Origin: DLKC01 sp002478885 | GTDB taxonomy: Bacteria > Bacteroidota > Bacteroidia > Chitinophagales > Chitinophagaceae | DNA: 64,000 nucleotides | NCBI GenBank assembly: GCA_046329585.1 | Contig: JAXLUI010000001.1 | Span: 868,001 to 932,000, forward strand | Direction of reading: 5' to 3' | In this document: in pieces, positions 25,903-33,771 of the stretch | How positions within the stretch are numbered: the first letter of the stretch is position 1 | Layout: each line of letters opens with the position of its first letter | The notes under the pieces: model-generated | Told to the model about the DNA's origin: nothing | Seen by the model: only the letters and a program-made list of their open reading frames with translations | Databases searched by the model: none | Program-made: the position numbers and the translations under genes

Positions 25903-25950
25903 AACGGAGCGTCGCAAGCAAAGCCCGATGCATATTCTGCAGTCGGTTTA
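25903..25950 (+). repeat. Interspersed repeat copy 14 (degenerate type A)
   Basis: GAACGGAGCGTCGCAAG with tail CAAAGCCCGATGC and CAGTCGGTTTAAAAAA, ending 6 bp from the PorP/SprF stop codon. Confidence 0.6.
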
Positions 25951-25955
25951 AAAAA

Positions 25956-26999
25956 CTACCATACATTTCTCGGGCACCAATCGCCGTAACGGTTGCCTAG
26001 TAGAAAGCCAACAACTATTTCATGTGTTCCGTTACTTACGTTGTTCAGCTCAGAAGTTGTGTGATCATAAGCATACCCGATATTGAATGAACTACTGATA
26101 TTAACGCCGGCCATTGCAGCAAAACCGTCGGTCGGCCTAACTGACCCACCCAACCACAAAATATCACGATACATAATTTTAAGATTAATATCGATGTTAA
26201 ACGGAACAGGGTTAATATACTTAGCCGTCACGGAAGGCAAGAAACTCAGGTCATCTCCCATTAGTAGCCGATATCCTGCTTGCAGAAAGAGGTGCGGGAC
26301 CAACTTTCCATCGAGAATTGTAATACTATCTCCATTGAGTTTACCATTATCAAAACCGATTTTTTGAGGAATTATTTGCTGAACCGCAACGCCGGCAAAC
26401 CATTGGGCTCCATAAGCCATTAGCCCCAAATTAATATCTGGTTTAATAGTATTTACATAAGCGCTTTGCGCCACGACCGGATCGATAGGGTAGGCCGTGC
26501 CGAAGTCGAGCATATTAGTTTTGAGGCTAACGTTTTGAATACCCAAAGAAACACCAGCGCTTAGACTTGTTCTTTCATTTAAAGGCAAATGGTATGCATA
26601 GGTTCCATAAAATGCAAAACGATTAATTGGGCCGGTACGATCATTTAAAAAAGTAGCTCCAATGCCGTGATGAGGATCAGTAGAGTGATATTGATCAAGG
26701 AAATTTTCACCTCGCGGATTTTCACCAGGTGTTCTTGCCGAAGTTGGATTTTCACGTCCATTTTCGCTTCTCGACAATGGACCATTTACTGTAAAATAAG
26801 TTGTTACCGGTGCTCCATCAAGCCCAACCCACTGATGGCGATGACTTGCCTTTATATCCCAATAGTTTTCAATCCCGGCAACGGCCGGATTAATTATATA
26901 ATTGTTTAGAATGTACTGAGTATAATAAGGGCGCTGTTGGGCAAACGAACTGGCTACAAAACAGAAAAGCGGAACACAGAAAAGCAAATTGAATTTCAT
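25956..26999 (-). CDS. PorP/SprF-family type IX secretion outer-membrane protein
   Basis: 347 residues with a signal peptide (1-20) ending in FAQQ. The mature N-terminus RPYYTQYILNNYIINPAVAGI is the family hallmark, followed by WVGLDGAPVTTYFTVNGPL and a barrel with an NRYGDWCP end. PorP/SprF proteins sit in the outer membrane and assist T9SS cargo or gliding adhesins, commonly paired with a large secreted partner. No gldKLMN or adhesin gene is adjacent, so this is a stand-alone paralogue. Monocistronic. Confidence 0.9.
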   Translation of the reverse strand: MKFNLLFCVPLFCFVASSFAQQRPYYTQYILNNYIINPAVAGIENYWDIKASHRHQWVGLDGAPVTTYFTVNGPLSRSENGRENPTSARTPGENPRGENFLDQYHSTDPHHGIGATFLNDRTGPINRFAFYGTYAYHLPLNERTSLSAGVSLGIQNVSLKTNMLDFGTAYPIDPVVAQSAYVNTIKPDINLGLMAYGAQWFAGVAVQQIIPQKIGFDNGKLNGDSITILDGKLVPHLFLQAGYRLLMGDDLSFLPSVTAKYINPVPFNIDINLKIMYRDILWLGGSVRPTDGFAAMAGVNISSSFNIGYAYDHTTSELNNVSNGTHEIVVGFLLGNRYGDWCPRNVW

Positions 27000-27060
27000 C
27001 TGCCTAAATTACAATTAATGATGATAATTAATGAACTGAAAAGCAATTCGCTGATTTAAC

Positions 27061-27705
27061 TCACTTCTTTTTTGTCTCAGCATTTTGCAACAATACCTTA
27101 GCCATCGGGCCGGTATTGAAAAGGAGGTCAAGAATACTAATATTTGGTTGAAATCCAATTCTATCTTCAAAAACCTGTGTGTACCTGATGAAGTCACTTT
27201 CAGCCTGGAAATTTTTCGGAAGCCATTTCTTCCTTAAGTCAAACGTTCCGGGAAAATCATCGCGATCAAAAGGCGCACTTAAGACTTTAATTTCAGCCGG
27301 GTGCTCAATCAATTCATTTATCCAGTGCAATATTGACAGGTTTAAGTCAAATAAGAAATCAAAGCGTTTTAGAAAGATCATTTCCAATTCATCGACGTAA
27401 TAATTAAAAAATGGCGATTTGCGATAGCAAGAAATGATAGTGCGCCAGTGATTCATTTGCCAATTCTGCGCATAACTGATGCGCACAGAATTGTACTTCC
27501 CTTTTTGCTCCCGCCCATGCACCACTGGCACTGAAAGATTTATCAAACCATTGCTTCCTGCGACTACACATCTATTAAAAAAGGTCATTTTTTCGAAATT
27601 ATCACATTCACATAAAATTATATATTTTGATTTATACGAATAATTAAAACAATTAACAACTGGAAAATATTGACTATCAATAAAATAATAATTATTATAA
27701 TTCAT
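27061..27705 (-). CDS. WbqC-family protein
   Basis: 214 residues. The pattern starts with DSQYFPVVNCFNYSYKSKY, then NFEKMTFFNRCVVAGSNGLINLSVPVV, and later QNWQMNHWRTIISCYRKSPFFNYY, which matches the WbqC family found in O-antigen and surface-glycan gene sets. Its biochemical role is not established; a glycan-modifying or transferase-like activity is usually assumed. Here it stands alone, 62 bp upstream of the PorP/SprF gene on the same strand, so the two may be co-transcribed. The region upstream (27706-27967) is very A/T-rich and probably carries divergent promoters. Confidence 0.85.
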   Translation of the reverse strand: MNYNNYYFIDSQYFPVVNCFNYSYKSKYIILCECDNFEKMTFFNRCVVAGSNGLINLSVPVVHGREQKGKYNSVRISYAQNWQMNHWRTIISCYRKSPFFNYYVDELEMIFLKRFDFLFDLNLSILHWINELIEHPAEIKVLSAPFDRDDFPGTFDLRKKWLPKNFQAESDFIRYTQVFEDRIGFQPNISILDLLFNTGPMAKVLLQNAETKKK

Positions 27706-27967
27706 ATAGTTGTCGATTTTTTATGGTCCCTGATGTCTTAAATTTATTGAAAAAAATTACTAAGTTTTGTTGTAATTTTTTATTACATTATTAATATAAA
27801 TAATTTTAAACTAGTACATTATTAATTATAATGATTCCTAAATATGATAGTCTAATATTGTTATTCCAAATTTTTCATAACCTAAAAAATGTAGTATTAA
27901 AATTACGACAAAAATTTATTCATTTCTTACTGAAAGTTTTTTCTGATATTTTTACTCAAAGATTTTT

Positions 27968-28414
27968 ATGAAGCTTCTATCCTACTTGTTGTTGGCGGTA
28001 ATATTTTTCTCATCGTGTTCCAAGCCAGCGAGTTTCGAATACAGAGATATAAAGGACTTCAAGATTGACAGTTTGGGATTCGAAAGTTCGACTGTAAGCA
28101 TGAAACTCGTCTATTTTAACCCCAACAGCTTTGGCGTAAACCTCAAGAGAATTGATTGCGATGTTTACGTTGACCATAATTACCTCGGGAAGTATTTGCT
28201 TGACACAGTTATGCATATTGCCAAAAAGTCAGAATTTGTTGTTCCGTCAAAAATGCAGGTCAGCATGAAAAATTTATTCAAAAATTCAATAAACGCGCTG
28301 ATCTCCAAAGACATGCTGATTGAAGTGAAAGGAACAACAAAAGTTGGAAAAGGTGGTGTTTACATAACTGTTCCATTTAGTTACTCCGGAAGGCATTCAT
28401 TTGACACCTTTTAA
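27968..28414 (+). CDS. LEA type 2-like lipoprotein
   Basis: 148 residues. The lipobox FFSSCSKP places a lipidated cysteine near residue 18, so it is anchored in a membrane. The pattern DFKIDSLGFESSTVSMKLVYFNPNSFGVNLKRIDCDVYVDHNYLG is that of the LEA14/WHy (water stress and hypersensitive response) fold: a small beta-sandwich of unknown molecular function widespread in Bacteroidota. Monocistronic, transcribed away from WbqC. No terminator is obvious after it. Confidence 0.85.
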   Translation: MKLLSYLLLAVIFFSSCSKPASFEYRDIKDFKIDSLGFESSTVSMKLVYFNPNSFGVNLKRIDCDVYVDHNYLGKYLLDTVMHIAKKSEFVVPSKMQVSMKNLFKNSINALISKDMLIEVKGTTKVGKGGVYITVPFSYSGRHSFDTF

Positions 28415-29067
28415 TTTCGGCGTATTCCGGTGTATTTTATTGCTTTCCAAGTATATGATGCTTTATTTTAAGATAGGGGAGTATCCGCAGAAACATGATT
28501 AATTCGTCGCGTATTTTAGAATTAAAAATTTGCGAGTCAATAATTCGCAGTGTCAATTGTCGCGTACCAAAAGATCGGTACTAAAGAAGATGATCAACTT
28601 CTCATAACTTTTTGATGTTCCATTTCTTTTACAATTCCAAAAAAGCACCACTTGTACTACCCTTTTATGTTTTGCGTTTTTCCAGCCAATTGCAGTTCTT
28701 GTTCAATAACACTTTGTATATTAACGATGTTCACCAATAGAGTTCGTGAATAGTCTACCATTAGAAAAGGCAGACATTTCGTAGCCAATATCTAATATCC
28801 AAACCGCCTCCTCACTTATCATTTACTCATAAATTTCATGCGTCTGCCAGTACGATTTGTCTACGTTTTCATTTATTTCACCTTAAAAGTCTGAAATCAA
28901 CCCAAGCTTAACCTACTAATAAATTAGTGCCCACCATAACAAATAAAATTTAGCGCCCATGTAAGCATGGTAAGCAGTATTTACTCGGAAACAAAAAAGC
29001 CCTTTAATTCTTAATGCAAGAATTAAAGGGCTTTTAAATATGCTTGACAACGAACTAATTCAAGTTG
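28415..29067. other. 653-bp gap without a confident gene; possible decayed coding remnant on the minus strand
   Basis: Apart from the antiporter terminator at its right end, this gap has no long open frame. On the minus strand, about 28657-28879 reads as protein-like pieces in two frames: a piece ending THEIYE is cut by a TAA at 28823-28825, continues as a 33-residue piece (28721-28822), and a second frame (28657-28761) gives VNIQSVIEQELQLAGKTQN. This looks like a small gene broken by a stop and a frameshift. I do not recognise the family. Confidence 0.25.
28993..29038 (-). terminator. Intrinsic terminator of the antiporter gene
   Basis: GCCCTTTAATTCTT and AAGAATTAAAGGGC make a perfect 14-bp stem with A- and T-runs on both sides, 30 bp beyond the antiporter stop codon. 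It can also stop plus-strand transcripts. Confidence 0.9.
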
Positions 29068-30390
29068 TTACTCACTTAGCAAGCTATTTGTTGCAGAATT
29101 CATCACAATAGAACTCACTCCATCATCACTTCCGGCACCTGTTTTTCTTTCATCCTTTAGCTGTAGTTCAAGGTAGTATTTCATCAAAGGCCCGGCCATT
29201 AGAATTGTGACCATGGTCATTACAACAAGACCTACAAATATTTTTTCATCAATAATTCCGGCCTGCAACGCAATCATTCCCAAAACTATTTCCTGCGATC
29301 CTCGTGCATTCATACCGAAAGCAATTGCCATAGATTCATTCCGCTTAAGACCACTCATTCTGCCACCTAACCAGGCGCCTACTATTTTGGCAATACATGC
29401 AATACCTAATATTACCGCAACAACCGAGATGTCAAAATTTGTAATAAAGTTTACCCGGAGGCCAACTGAGGCAAAAAACAGCGGAGCGATAATGTTTATA
29501 ATAAACTGCTGAAATAAATTCTGGATATGGTGATTAAAGTGCTTCGAATCACCAACTGCAACCCCGACGAGGAATGCGCCAAAAATGCCCCTGATCTTCA
29601 AATATTCCGTAAAAACAGCGCCCAATATACACAGACAAACAGCTGCAGTCAGCACTCCGCTGGGAACAGTAAGATATTTAACTGCGAATCCCAATATCTT
29701 ATCGACCAGCCATTTGCCGATTGTAAGCATAAATGCAACGAAGCCTAGTATCATCAATACAGATGTTGCGGTGGCATCTCCTTTGGCATTCATCATCTGT
29801 ATAATAATTGAAAACAATATCCATCCGAGAAAATCATCAATCATTGCCGCAGTGAGCACAAGACTTCCAACCTTGGTTCTGATAATGTTTAGGTCGAGCA
29901 ACACTTTTACAATAACAGAAAGCGCTGTTATCGAAAGCGCTGTTCCAAAGAATAGTGCCGGAATCAACCTGTCAGTGGACGGAACGTCAAATATGAAATC
30001 GTGAAAAAACCATATACACAAAAATCCGACAGCAAAAGGAAATGCGATGCCCATAAAGCTGATGGAGGCCGCTTGCTTGCCCTGTTTTCGAATTTGTTTC
30101 AGGTCAACTTCGGCACCTGCAATAAACATTAGCATAATAACGCCAATATTTGCAAGTCCATCAAACGCGCCATAAGCCCTTGCCTGGCTTTTAAATATCT
30201 CGTTAAACAAATCAGGAAAAACAGAACCGAGAAGCGAGGGCCCGATAATAATGCCTGCAAGTATTTCACCAACAACAGCAGGCTGTTTAAACTTTCTGAA
30301 AATTTCCCCTAAAAGTCTTGAAGCAATTAGAATAACACATACGATGATGAGGAAATACAAGACCTCATCAGAATTGAGTTTGGAAACCAT
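29068..30390 (-). CDS. Cation:proton antiporter, CPA2 family
   Basis: 440 residues with about 12-13 transmembrane helices. Hallmarks are FKQPAVVGEILAGIIIGPSLLG near the N-terminus, FIAGAEVDLKQIRKQG, and TAAMIDDFLGWILF, which carries the ion-binding aspartate pair of Na+/H+ or K+/H+ exchangers; RNESMAIAFGMNARGSQEIVLG is the conserved late helix. It has no TrkA-N regulatory domain at the C-terminus, ending in a short polar tail. It should exchange Na+ or K+ for H+ at the inner membrane. Monocistronic, with a very strong terminator. Confidence 0.92.
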   Translation of the reverse strand: MVSKLNSDEVLYFLIIVCVILIASRLLGEIFRKFKQPAVVGEILAGIIIGPSLLGSVFPDLFNEIFKSQARAYGAFDGLANIGVIMLMFIAGAEVDLKQIRKQGKQAASISFMGIAFPFAVGFLCIWFFHDFIFDVPSTDRLIPALFFGTALSITALSVIVKVLLDLNIIRTKVGSLVLTAAMIDDFLGWILFSIIIQMMNAKGDATATSVLMILGFVAFMLTIGKWLVDKILGFAVKYLTVPSGVLTAAVCLCILGAVFTEYLKIRGIFGAFLVGVAVGDSKHFNHHIQNLFQQFIINIIAPLFFASVGLRVNFITNFDISVVAVILGIACIAKIVGAWLGGRMSGLKRNESMAIAFGMNARGSQEIVLGMIALQAGIIDEKIFVGLVVMTMVTILMAGPLMKYYLELQLKDERKTGAGSDDGVSSIVMNSATNSLLSE

Positions 30391-30530
30391 AAAGCGGTTT
30401 TAAGTTTAGTTTTAGTTCTTTTTTGCAAAAGAGTTAAAACAAACCTAAGAATAAAATCTATAATTTCTATCAGCCTAATAGGAAATAAGTAAAAATTAAT
30501 GTTCGCTCGACGCTGTAGGTTGTTTGTTGT

Positions 30531-30583
30531 GGAACCAGCTTTTACTTATTATGGCATCGCCGGTTGCGTCGCACACTTTTACT
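30531..30583 (-). repeat. Interspersed repeat copy 15 (type A)
   Basis: Minus-strand core AAAAGTGTGCGACGCAACC, then GGCGATGCCAT and AAAGCTGGTTCC. With copy 16 it brackets the NTF2-like gene. Confidence 0.75.
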
Positions 30584-30642
30584 TTATAACATTGATCATC
30601 ATGATACAGCCGAAGCACATATCGCATATAAATTTCCGATGT

Positions 30643-31095
30643 TTAGTCGCACCGGGATTTATGCCTTGTGTCAATTAAATATTGAATTTTCCACAAGCCG
30701 TTAAGTCTAACCAACTGATAAGAGTCAACTCCGCAATGACTGAATTTACCTTTGTAATAAAATTTATAGGGTGCCCATGCTATAGCAAGGTTATCATCTA
30801 TGCGAATGATATCAAAGGTAATTTGTTCGTCTAAGTCGTTCTTCTGCTGTTTGCTTATAAAACCCGCAAAATCACTTACAGTTTCATTGAGAATTGACTC
30901 CCGTCCATCCTTTACCTGCACAGATTGTAAAATGCCCGAACTTGCAAAGCAATCTGAAAGCATGGCACTGTCGCATTGCTTCATTGCTGTAAACATTTTA
31001 TTGATGACTGCTTTAACCGAATCTTCTGCGGTTTGCGCCTTGCCCGCTAACCCAAGTATAAAAACAGTAATAAAGAGTAGTGATGATTTACGCAT
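30643..31095 (-). CDS. Secreted NTF2-like (SnoaL/DUF4440-type) protein
   Basis: 150 residues with a signal peptide at 1-20 (GLAGKAQ cleavage region). The body shows the NTF2 cone pattern: an N-terminal helix AVINKMFTAMKQCDSAMLSDCF, then strands ending AIAWAPYKFYYKGKFSHCGVDSYQLVRLNGLWKI. Signal-peptide NTF2-like proteins are frequent in Bacteroidota; they may bind a small ligand or be enzymes, and no catalytic residues can be assigned. The gene is alone on its strand and is bracketed by inverted repeat copies 15 and 16. Confidence 0.8.
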   Translation of the reverse strand: MRKSSLLFITVFILGLAGKAQTAEDSVKAVINKMFTAMKQCDSAMLSDCFASSGILQSVQVKDGRESILNETVSDFAGFISKQQKNDLDEQITFDIIRIDDNLAIAWAPYKFYYKGKFSHCGVDSYQLVRLNGLWKIQYLIDTRHKSRCD

Positions 31096-31222
31096 AATAA
31101 ATTTTGAATTGAATGTAGCATTAAATGCTCAGGATAACATATCCGTTGATCAGAAATAATGAGGAGTGATAATTTGGTGCGTAAATGGTACTACAGTTGA
31201 AATGCTGAATAGCGATTCGAAC

Positions 31223-31273
31223 GCACAAGAGTGCGACGCAACAGGTGTTGCCATGAAAAACATAAGCCGGAAA
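31223..31273 (+). repeat. Interspersed repeat copy 16 (type A)
   Basis: Core CACAAGAGTGCGACGCAA, then CAGGTGTTGCCATG and ATAAGCCGGAAAC plus an A-run, ending 13 bp from the decarboxylase stop. Closely similar to copy 32. Confidence 0.8.
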
Positions 31274-31286
31274 CAAAAAAATTTAG

Positions 31287-32744
31287 CTACAGATACCCAA
31301 GTATTTTGAGCATACTTTGAGCAGTTTGTTCTTTTGCATACACCCAATCAACCAGCTTACCATTTTTATCGTAGCCTACGATAATGTGTTTCGGCGATGG
31401 AATGAGGCAGTGTTTTATGCCGCCATAGCCACTTATCTGATCTTGGTAAGCCCCCGTATGAAAAAAACCAACGTATAACGATTCTTTGTCTTCCTGGGCA
31501 GCCAGCGCCGCAGAGGCATGAGACATATGATGTCCGGTTGGCGTAACGGTTAACTTAGGAAGAAACACTTCATTTATGTGTTCCTCTGAATCATAATAGT
31601 CATGACTATCGCACGTAATACCGCCTAAGACCACCCGTTGATAATCATTGTCCCACTTATTAATGGGAAGCATCAGAAACTTTTCGCCAATGCCCCAAGT
31701 ATCGGGAAGTGTAGTAATGAACGACGAGTCGATCATATACCAGGTTTCTCGGTCGTTCTGCATTTTTTGAGAAACCACACTGTAGATGTGTGCCATGCTC
31801 TCCCCTACTGTAAAACTTCCAAACTCTGTATAAATATTTGGCATGGGAACCTTAGACTTCTTGCAAGCCTTTTTAATATTACCAACAATCTCATTGATCA
31901 TAAATTGGTAATCGTATTCAAAACCCAGTGAATGTTTTATTGGAAAACCGCCGCCGATGTTTATAGAATCAAGTTCAGGGCAAATCTTTTTTAGCTGGCA
32001 ATAAAGGTTAATGATTTTATTCAATTCACTCCAATAATAGATATCGTCTTTTATACCTTTATTTAGAAAGATATGCAGCATCTTAAGCTGAAACTTGTGT
32101 TCGTTGCCCTCGATCTCATCTACATAAAACTCTAAAATATCTTTTGAACGAATGCCAAGCCTTGATGTGTAAAAAGGAAAATTAGGTTCTTCTTCTGCTG
32201 CGATTCTTATCCCGAGTTTAAATGGTTGTCTTACACTTCTTTTGTAGGCAACCAACTCTTCTTTATTATCTAAAACAGGAATTACATTCTTAAACCCTGT
32301 GTTGATCAGCTTGGCAATTCTCGAAGTGTATCCCTTTTGCTTGAAACCGTTGCAAATGATAAAGGTATCTTTCGTGATCTTTCTTCTTTGATATAATTTA
32401 TTGATGATCTCAATATCATATGCATAAGAAGTTTCCAAATGAATTTCATGCTTAAGGGCCTCTTCAACCACAAAAGAGAAATGACTGCTTTTTGTGCAGT
32501 AGCAATAGAAATATTTGCCTTCATACTTATGCTTCCGCATAGCTTCTGCAAACATTTTTTTAGCCTTGTTTATCTGCATTCCAATCTTTGGCAGGTAGGT
32601 AAGCTTCATTGGCGTACCATACTTTTCAATAAGTGGCTGGAGGTTTAATCCATTAAACTCAAGATATCCATTATCCCCTATATCAAAGCCTTCCTGGGGG
32701 AAGTGGAAGGTTTGTTTCACCAAAGCGGTGTAGGTATTATTCAT
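31287..32744 (-). CDS. Group IV PLP-dependent decarboxylase, arginine decarboxylase (SpeA-like)
   Basis: 485 residues. The barrel domain has the PLP lysine in YCYCTKSSHFSF (near residue 84) and glycine-rich phosphate-binding NIGGGFPIKHS; the C-terminal domain has GGITCDSHDYY with the catalytic Cys-Asp pair, and YVGFFHTGAYQDQISGYGG. This is the short Bacteroidota form usually named arginine decarboxylase, which converts arginine to agmatine for polyamine synthesis; diaminopimelate or carboxynorspermidine substrates are the alternatives in the same fold group. It has its own promoter and is not linked to agmatinase or other polyamine genes here. Confidence 0.85.
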   Translation of the reverse strand: MNNTYTALVKQTFHFPQEGFDIGDNGYLEFNGLNLQPLIEKYGTPMKLTYLPKIGMQINKAKKMFAEAMRKHKYEGKYFYCYCTKSSHFSFVVEEALKHEIHLETSYAYDIEIINKLYQRRKITKDTFIICNGFKQKGYTSRIAKLINTGFKNVIPVLDNKEELVAYKRSVRQPFKLGIRIAAEEEPNFPFYTSRLGIRSKDILEFYVDEIEGNEHKFQLKMLHIFLNKGIKDDIYYWSELNKIINLYCQLKKICPELDSINIGGGFPIKHSLGFEYDYQFMINEIVGNIKKACKKSKVPMPNIYTEFGSFTVGESMAHIYSVVSQKMQNDRETWYMIDSSFITTLPDTWGIGEKFLMLPINKWDNDYQRVVLGGITCDSHDYYDSEEHINEVFLPKLTVTPTGHHMSHASAALAAQEDKESLYVGFFHTGAYQDQISGYGGIKHCLIPSPKHIIVGYDKNGKLVDWVYAKEQTAQSMLKILGYL

Positions 32745-32788
32745 CCCTTCGGGTTATGTATTTTTTTTGAAAGATTTTTTATGCCGTG

Positions 32789-32821
32789 CAAAAATACTTT
32801 TTTGCTTTAATCATCGCACAA
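32789..32821 (-). promoter_or_regulatory. Predicted promoter of the SpeA-like gene
   Basis: On the minus strand, TTG (32819-32821) and an exact TATTTTTG (32789-32796) are separated by 22 bp, at the long end of Bacteroidota promoter spacing. The -7 element is 44 bp from the start codon. Confidence 0.5.
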
Positions 32822-32822
32822 A

Positions 32823-32852
32823 AAAAACCTACTCCTAAATGGAGCAGGTTTA
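32823..32852 (-). terminator. Intrinsic terminator of rpmI-rplT
   Basis: AAACCTACTCC and GGAGCAGGTTT pair around TAAAT, 22 bp beyond the rplT stop, followed on the minus strand by a T-run. Confidence 0.85.
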
Positions 32853-32873
32853 TAATAGATTTTTCAAACATAA

Positions 32874-33218
32874 TTATTTCACTGAAATAACCAGCGCCTT
32901 AAAACTATCAGGCTCATTCATAGCGAGATCAGCAAGCATCTTACGATTGATATCAATTCCCTTCACGCTAAGTTTGTTGATAAACTCGCTATATGTAATC
33001 CCTTCTTCCCTCACGGCAGCATTTATACGGGCAATCCACAGCTGACGGTATTCACGTTTTTTCAGCTTCCGCCCAACGTAGCTATAGGTCATCCCTTTTT
33101 CGACTACGTTTTTGGCAACGGTGTAAACATTTTTACGCTTACCATAAAAACCTTTAGCCTGGTTAAGGATTTTCTTTCTTCTTGCCCTTGAAGCAACGGC
33201 ATTTTTTGAACGAGGCAT
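32874..33218 (-). CDS. rplT: 50S ribosomal protein L20
   Basis: 114 residues, full length. The sequence starts MPRSKNAVASRARRKKILNQ and includes KGFYGKRKNVYTVAKN and KKREYRQLWIARINAA, all strongly conserved in L20. L20 is an early assembly protein of the large subunit that binds 23S rRNA; in enterobacteria and Firmicutes it also represses its own operon. It is downstream of rpmI with a 68-bp intercistronic gap that contains a long hairpin. infC, normally first in this operon, is absent. Confidence 0.98.
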   Translation of the reverse strand: MPRSKNAVASRARRKKILNQAKGFYGKRKNVYTVAKNVVEKGMTYSYVGRKLKKREYRQLWIARINAAVREEGITYSEFINKLSVKGIDINRKMLADLAMNEPDSFKALVISVK

Positions 33219-33239
33219 AATATTATTTTTTTAAACCCT

Positions 33240-33288
33240 TGTTTCAAATTAAGAAATTCGGGCTTGGTTTTCGAATTAATTTGAAACT
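33240..33288 (-). promoter_or_regulatory. Intercistronic hairpin between rpmI and rplT
   Basis: GTTTCAAATTAAGAAATTCG (33241-33260) and CGAATTAATTTGAAAC (33272-33287) form a long stem with one 4-base bulge, starting at the rpmI stop codon. No T-run follows directly on the minus strand, so it is not a simple terminator. It could be an mRNA processing or translational-control element. Confidence 0.55.
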
Positions 33289-33484
33289 ATTTTAAACGCA
33301 ATAAACGCATCACAAAATCTTTGTTAGCCGGGCCAACAATACCGTCTTTTCGCAGTGCTCTCTTCCGTTTTTTTGATTTTTTGGTAAGAATGTGTCTCTT
33401 GAATGCTTTCTGGAAAGTGATCTCGCCTGAGCCTGTCACCTTAAAGCGCTTCTTTGCGCTGGAGTTTGTTTTTACTTTTGGCAT
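33287..33484 (-). CDS. rpmI: 50S ribosomal protein L35
   Basis: 65 residues, the normal length. MPKVKTNSSAKKRFKVTGSG and HILTKKSKKRKRALRK are the conserved basic segments of L35, a small protein that binds 23S rRNA inside the large subunit. It is the first gene of the rpmI-rplT unit here and has an upstream promoter of good quality, showing that this operon does not read through from infC. Confidence 0.98.
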   Translation of the reverse strand: MPKVKTNSSAKKRFKVTGSGEITFQKAFKRHILTKKSKKRKRALRKDGIVGPANKDFVMRLLRLK

Positions 33485-33566
33485 TTAATAATCTTTTTAA
33501 AGACTACACCCTGCTGGCGCTCCCTAACAGAAGGGAAACTTGTTGAGCCTTACGGGAAATGGGCTG

Positions 33567-33598
33567 CAAAAGTATGGGAAAACTGTTGTATAAACCAA
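33567..33598 (-). promoter_or_regulatory. Predicted promoter of rpmI-rplT
   Basis: On the minus strand, TTG (33596-33598) and an exact TACTTTTG (33567-33574) are separated by 21 bp, a good match to the Bacteroidota TTG / TAnnTTTG promoter. It predicts a leader of about 80 nt. Confidence 0.65.
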
Positions 33599-33642
33599 CA
33601 ACCCGGCAATTTTCTTTTGGGAGCCCTGCTTGTGGAATTTAT

Positions 33643-33672
33643 GCAGCTTTCGTTGCGTTGCACTTTTCAGCT
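33643..33672 (-). repeat. Interspersed repeat copy 17 (decayed)
   Basis: Minus-strand AAAAGTGCAACGCAACGAAAG resembles the type A core with one palindrome base changed. The tail is not recognisable. Confidence 0.35.
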
Positions 33673-33759
33673 TACTGTTCACCATTCGGCGCAATGGCCG
33701 TTCGACAAACATTTATGTGTAATTGCATGTCTTCAGTCCACAGTTAAAGCGACGAAACC

Positions 33760-33767
33760 TATCTTTG
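33760..33767 (+). promoter_or_regulatory. Predicted -7 element abutting rlmN
   Basis: Exact TATCTTTG ending 4 bp before the rlmN ATG at 33772, which predicts a start of transcription at the start codon (leaderless mRNA). Confidence 0.45.
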
Positions 33768-33771
33768 CCGG

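Noticed and set aside
33524..33712. 62-codon minus-strand frame upstream of rpmI (a candidate leader peptide or displaced gene)
   Set aside because: It spans the predicted rpmI promoter and a decayed repeat, shows no similarity to infC or any family, and has no supporting features.
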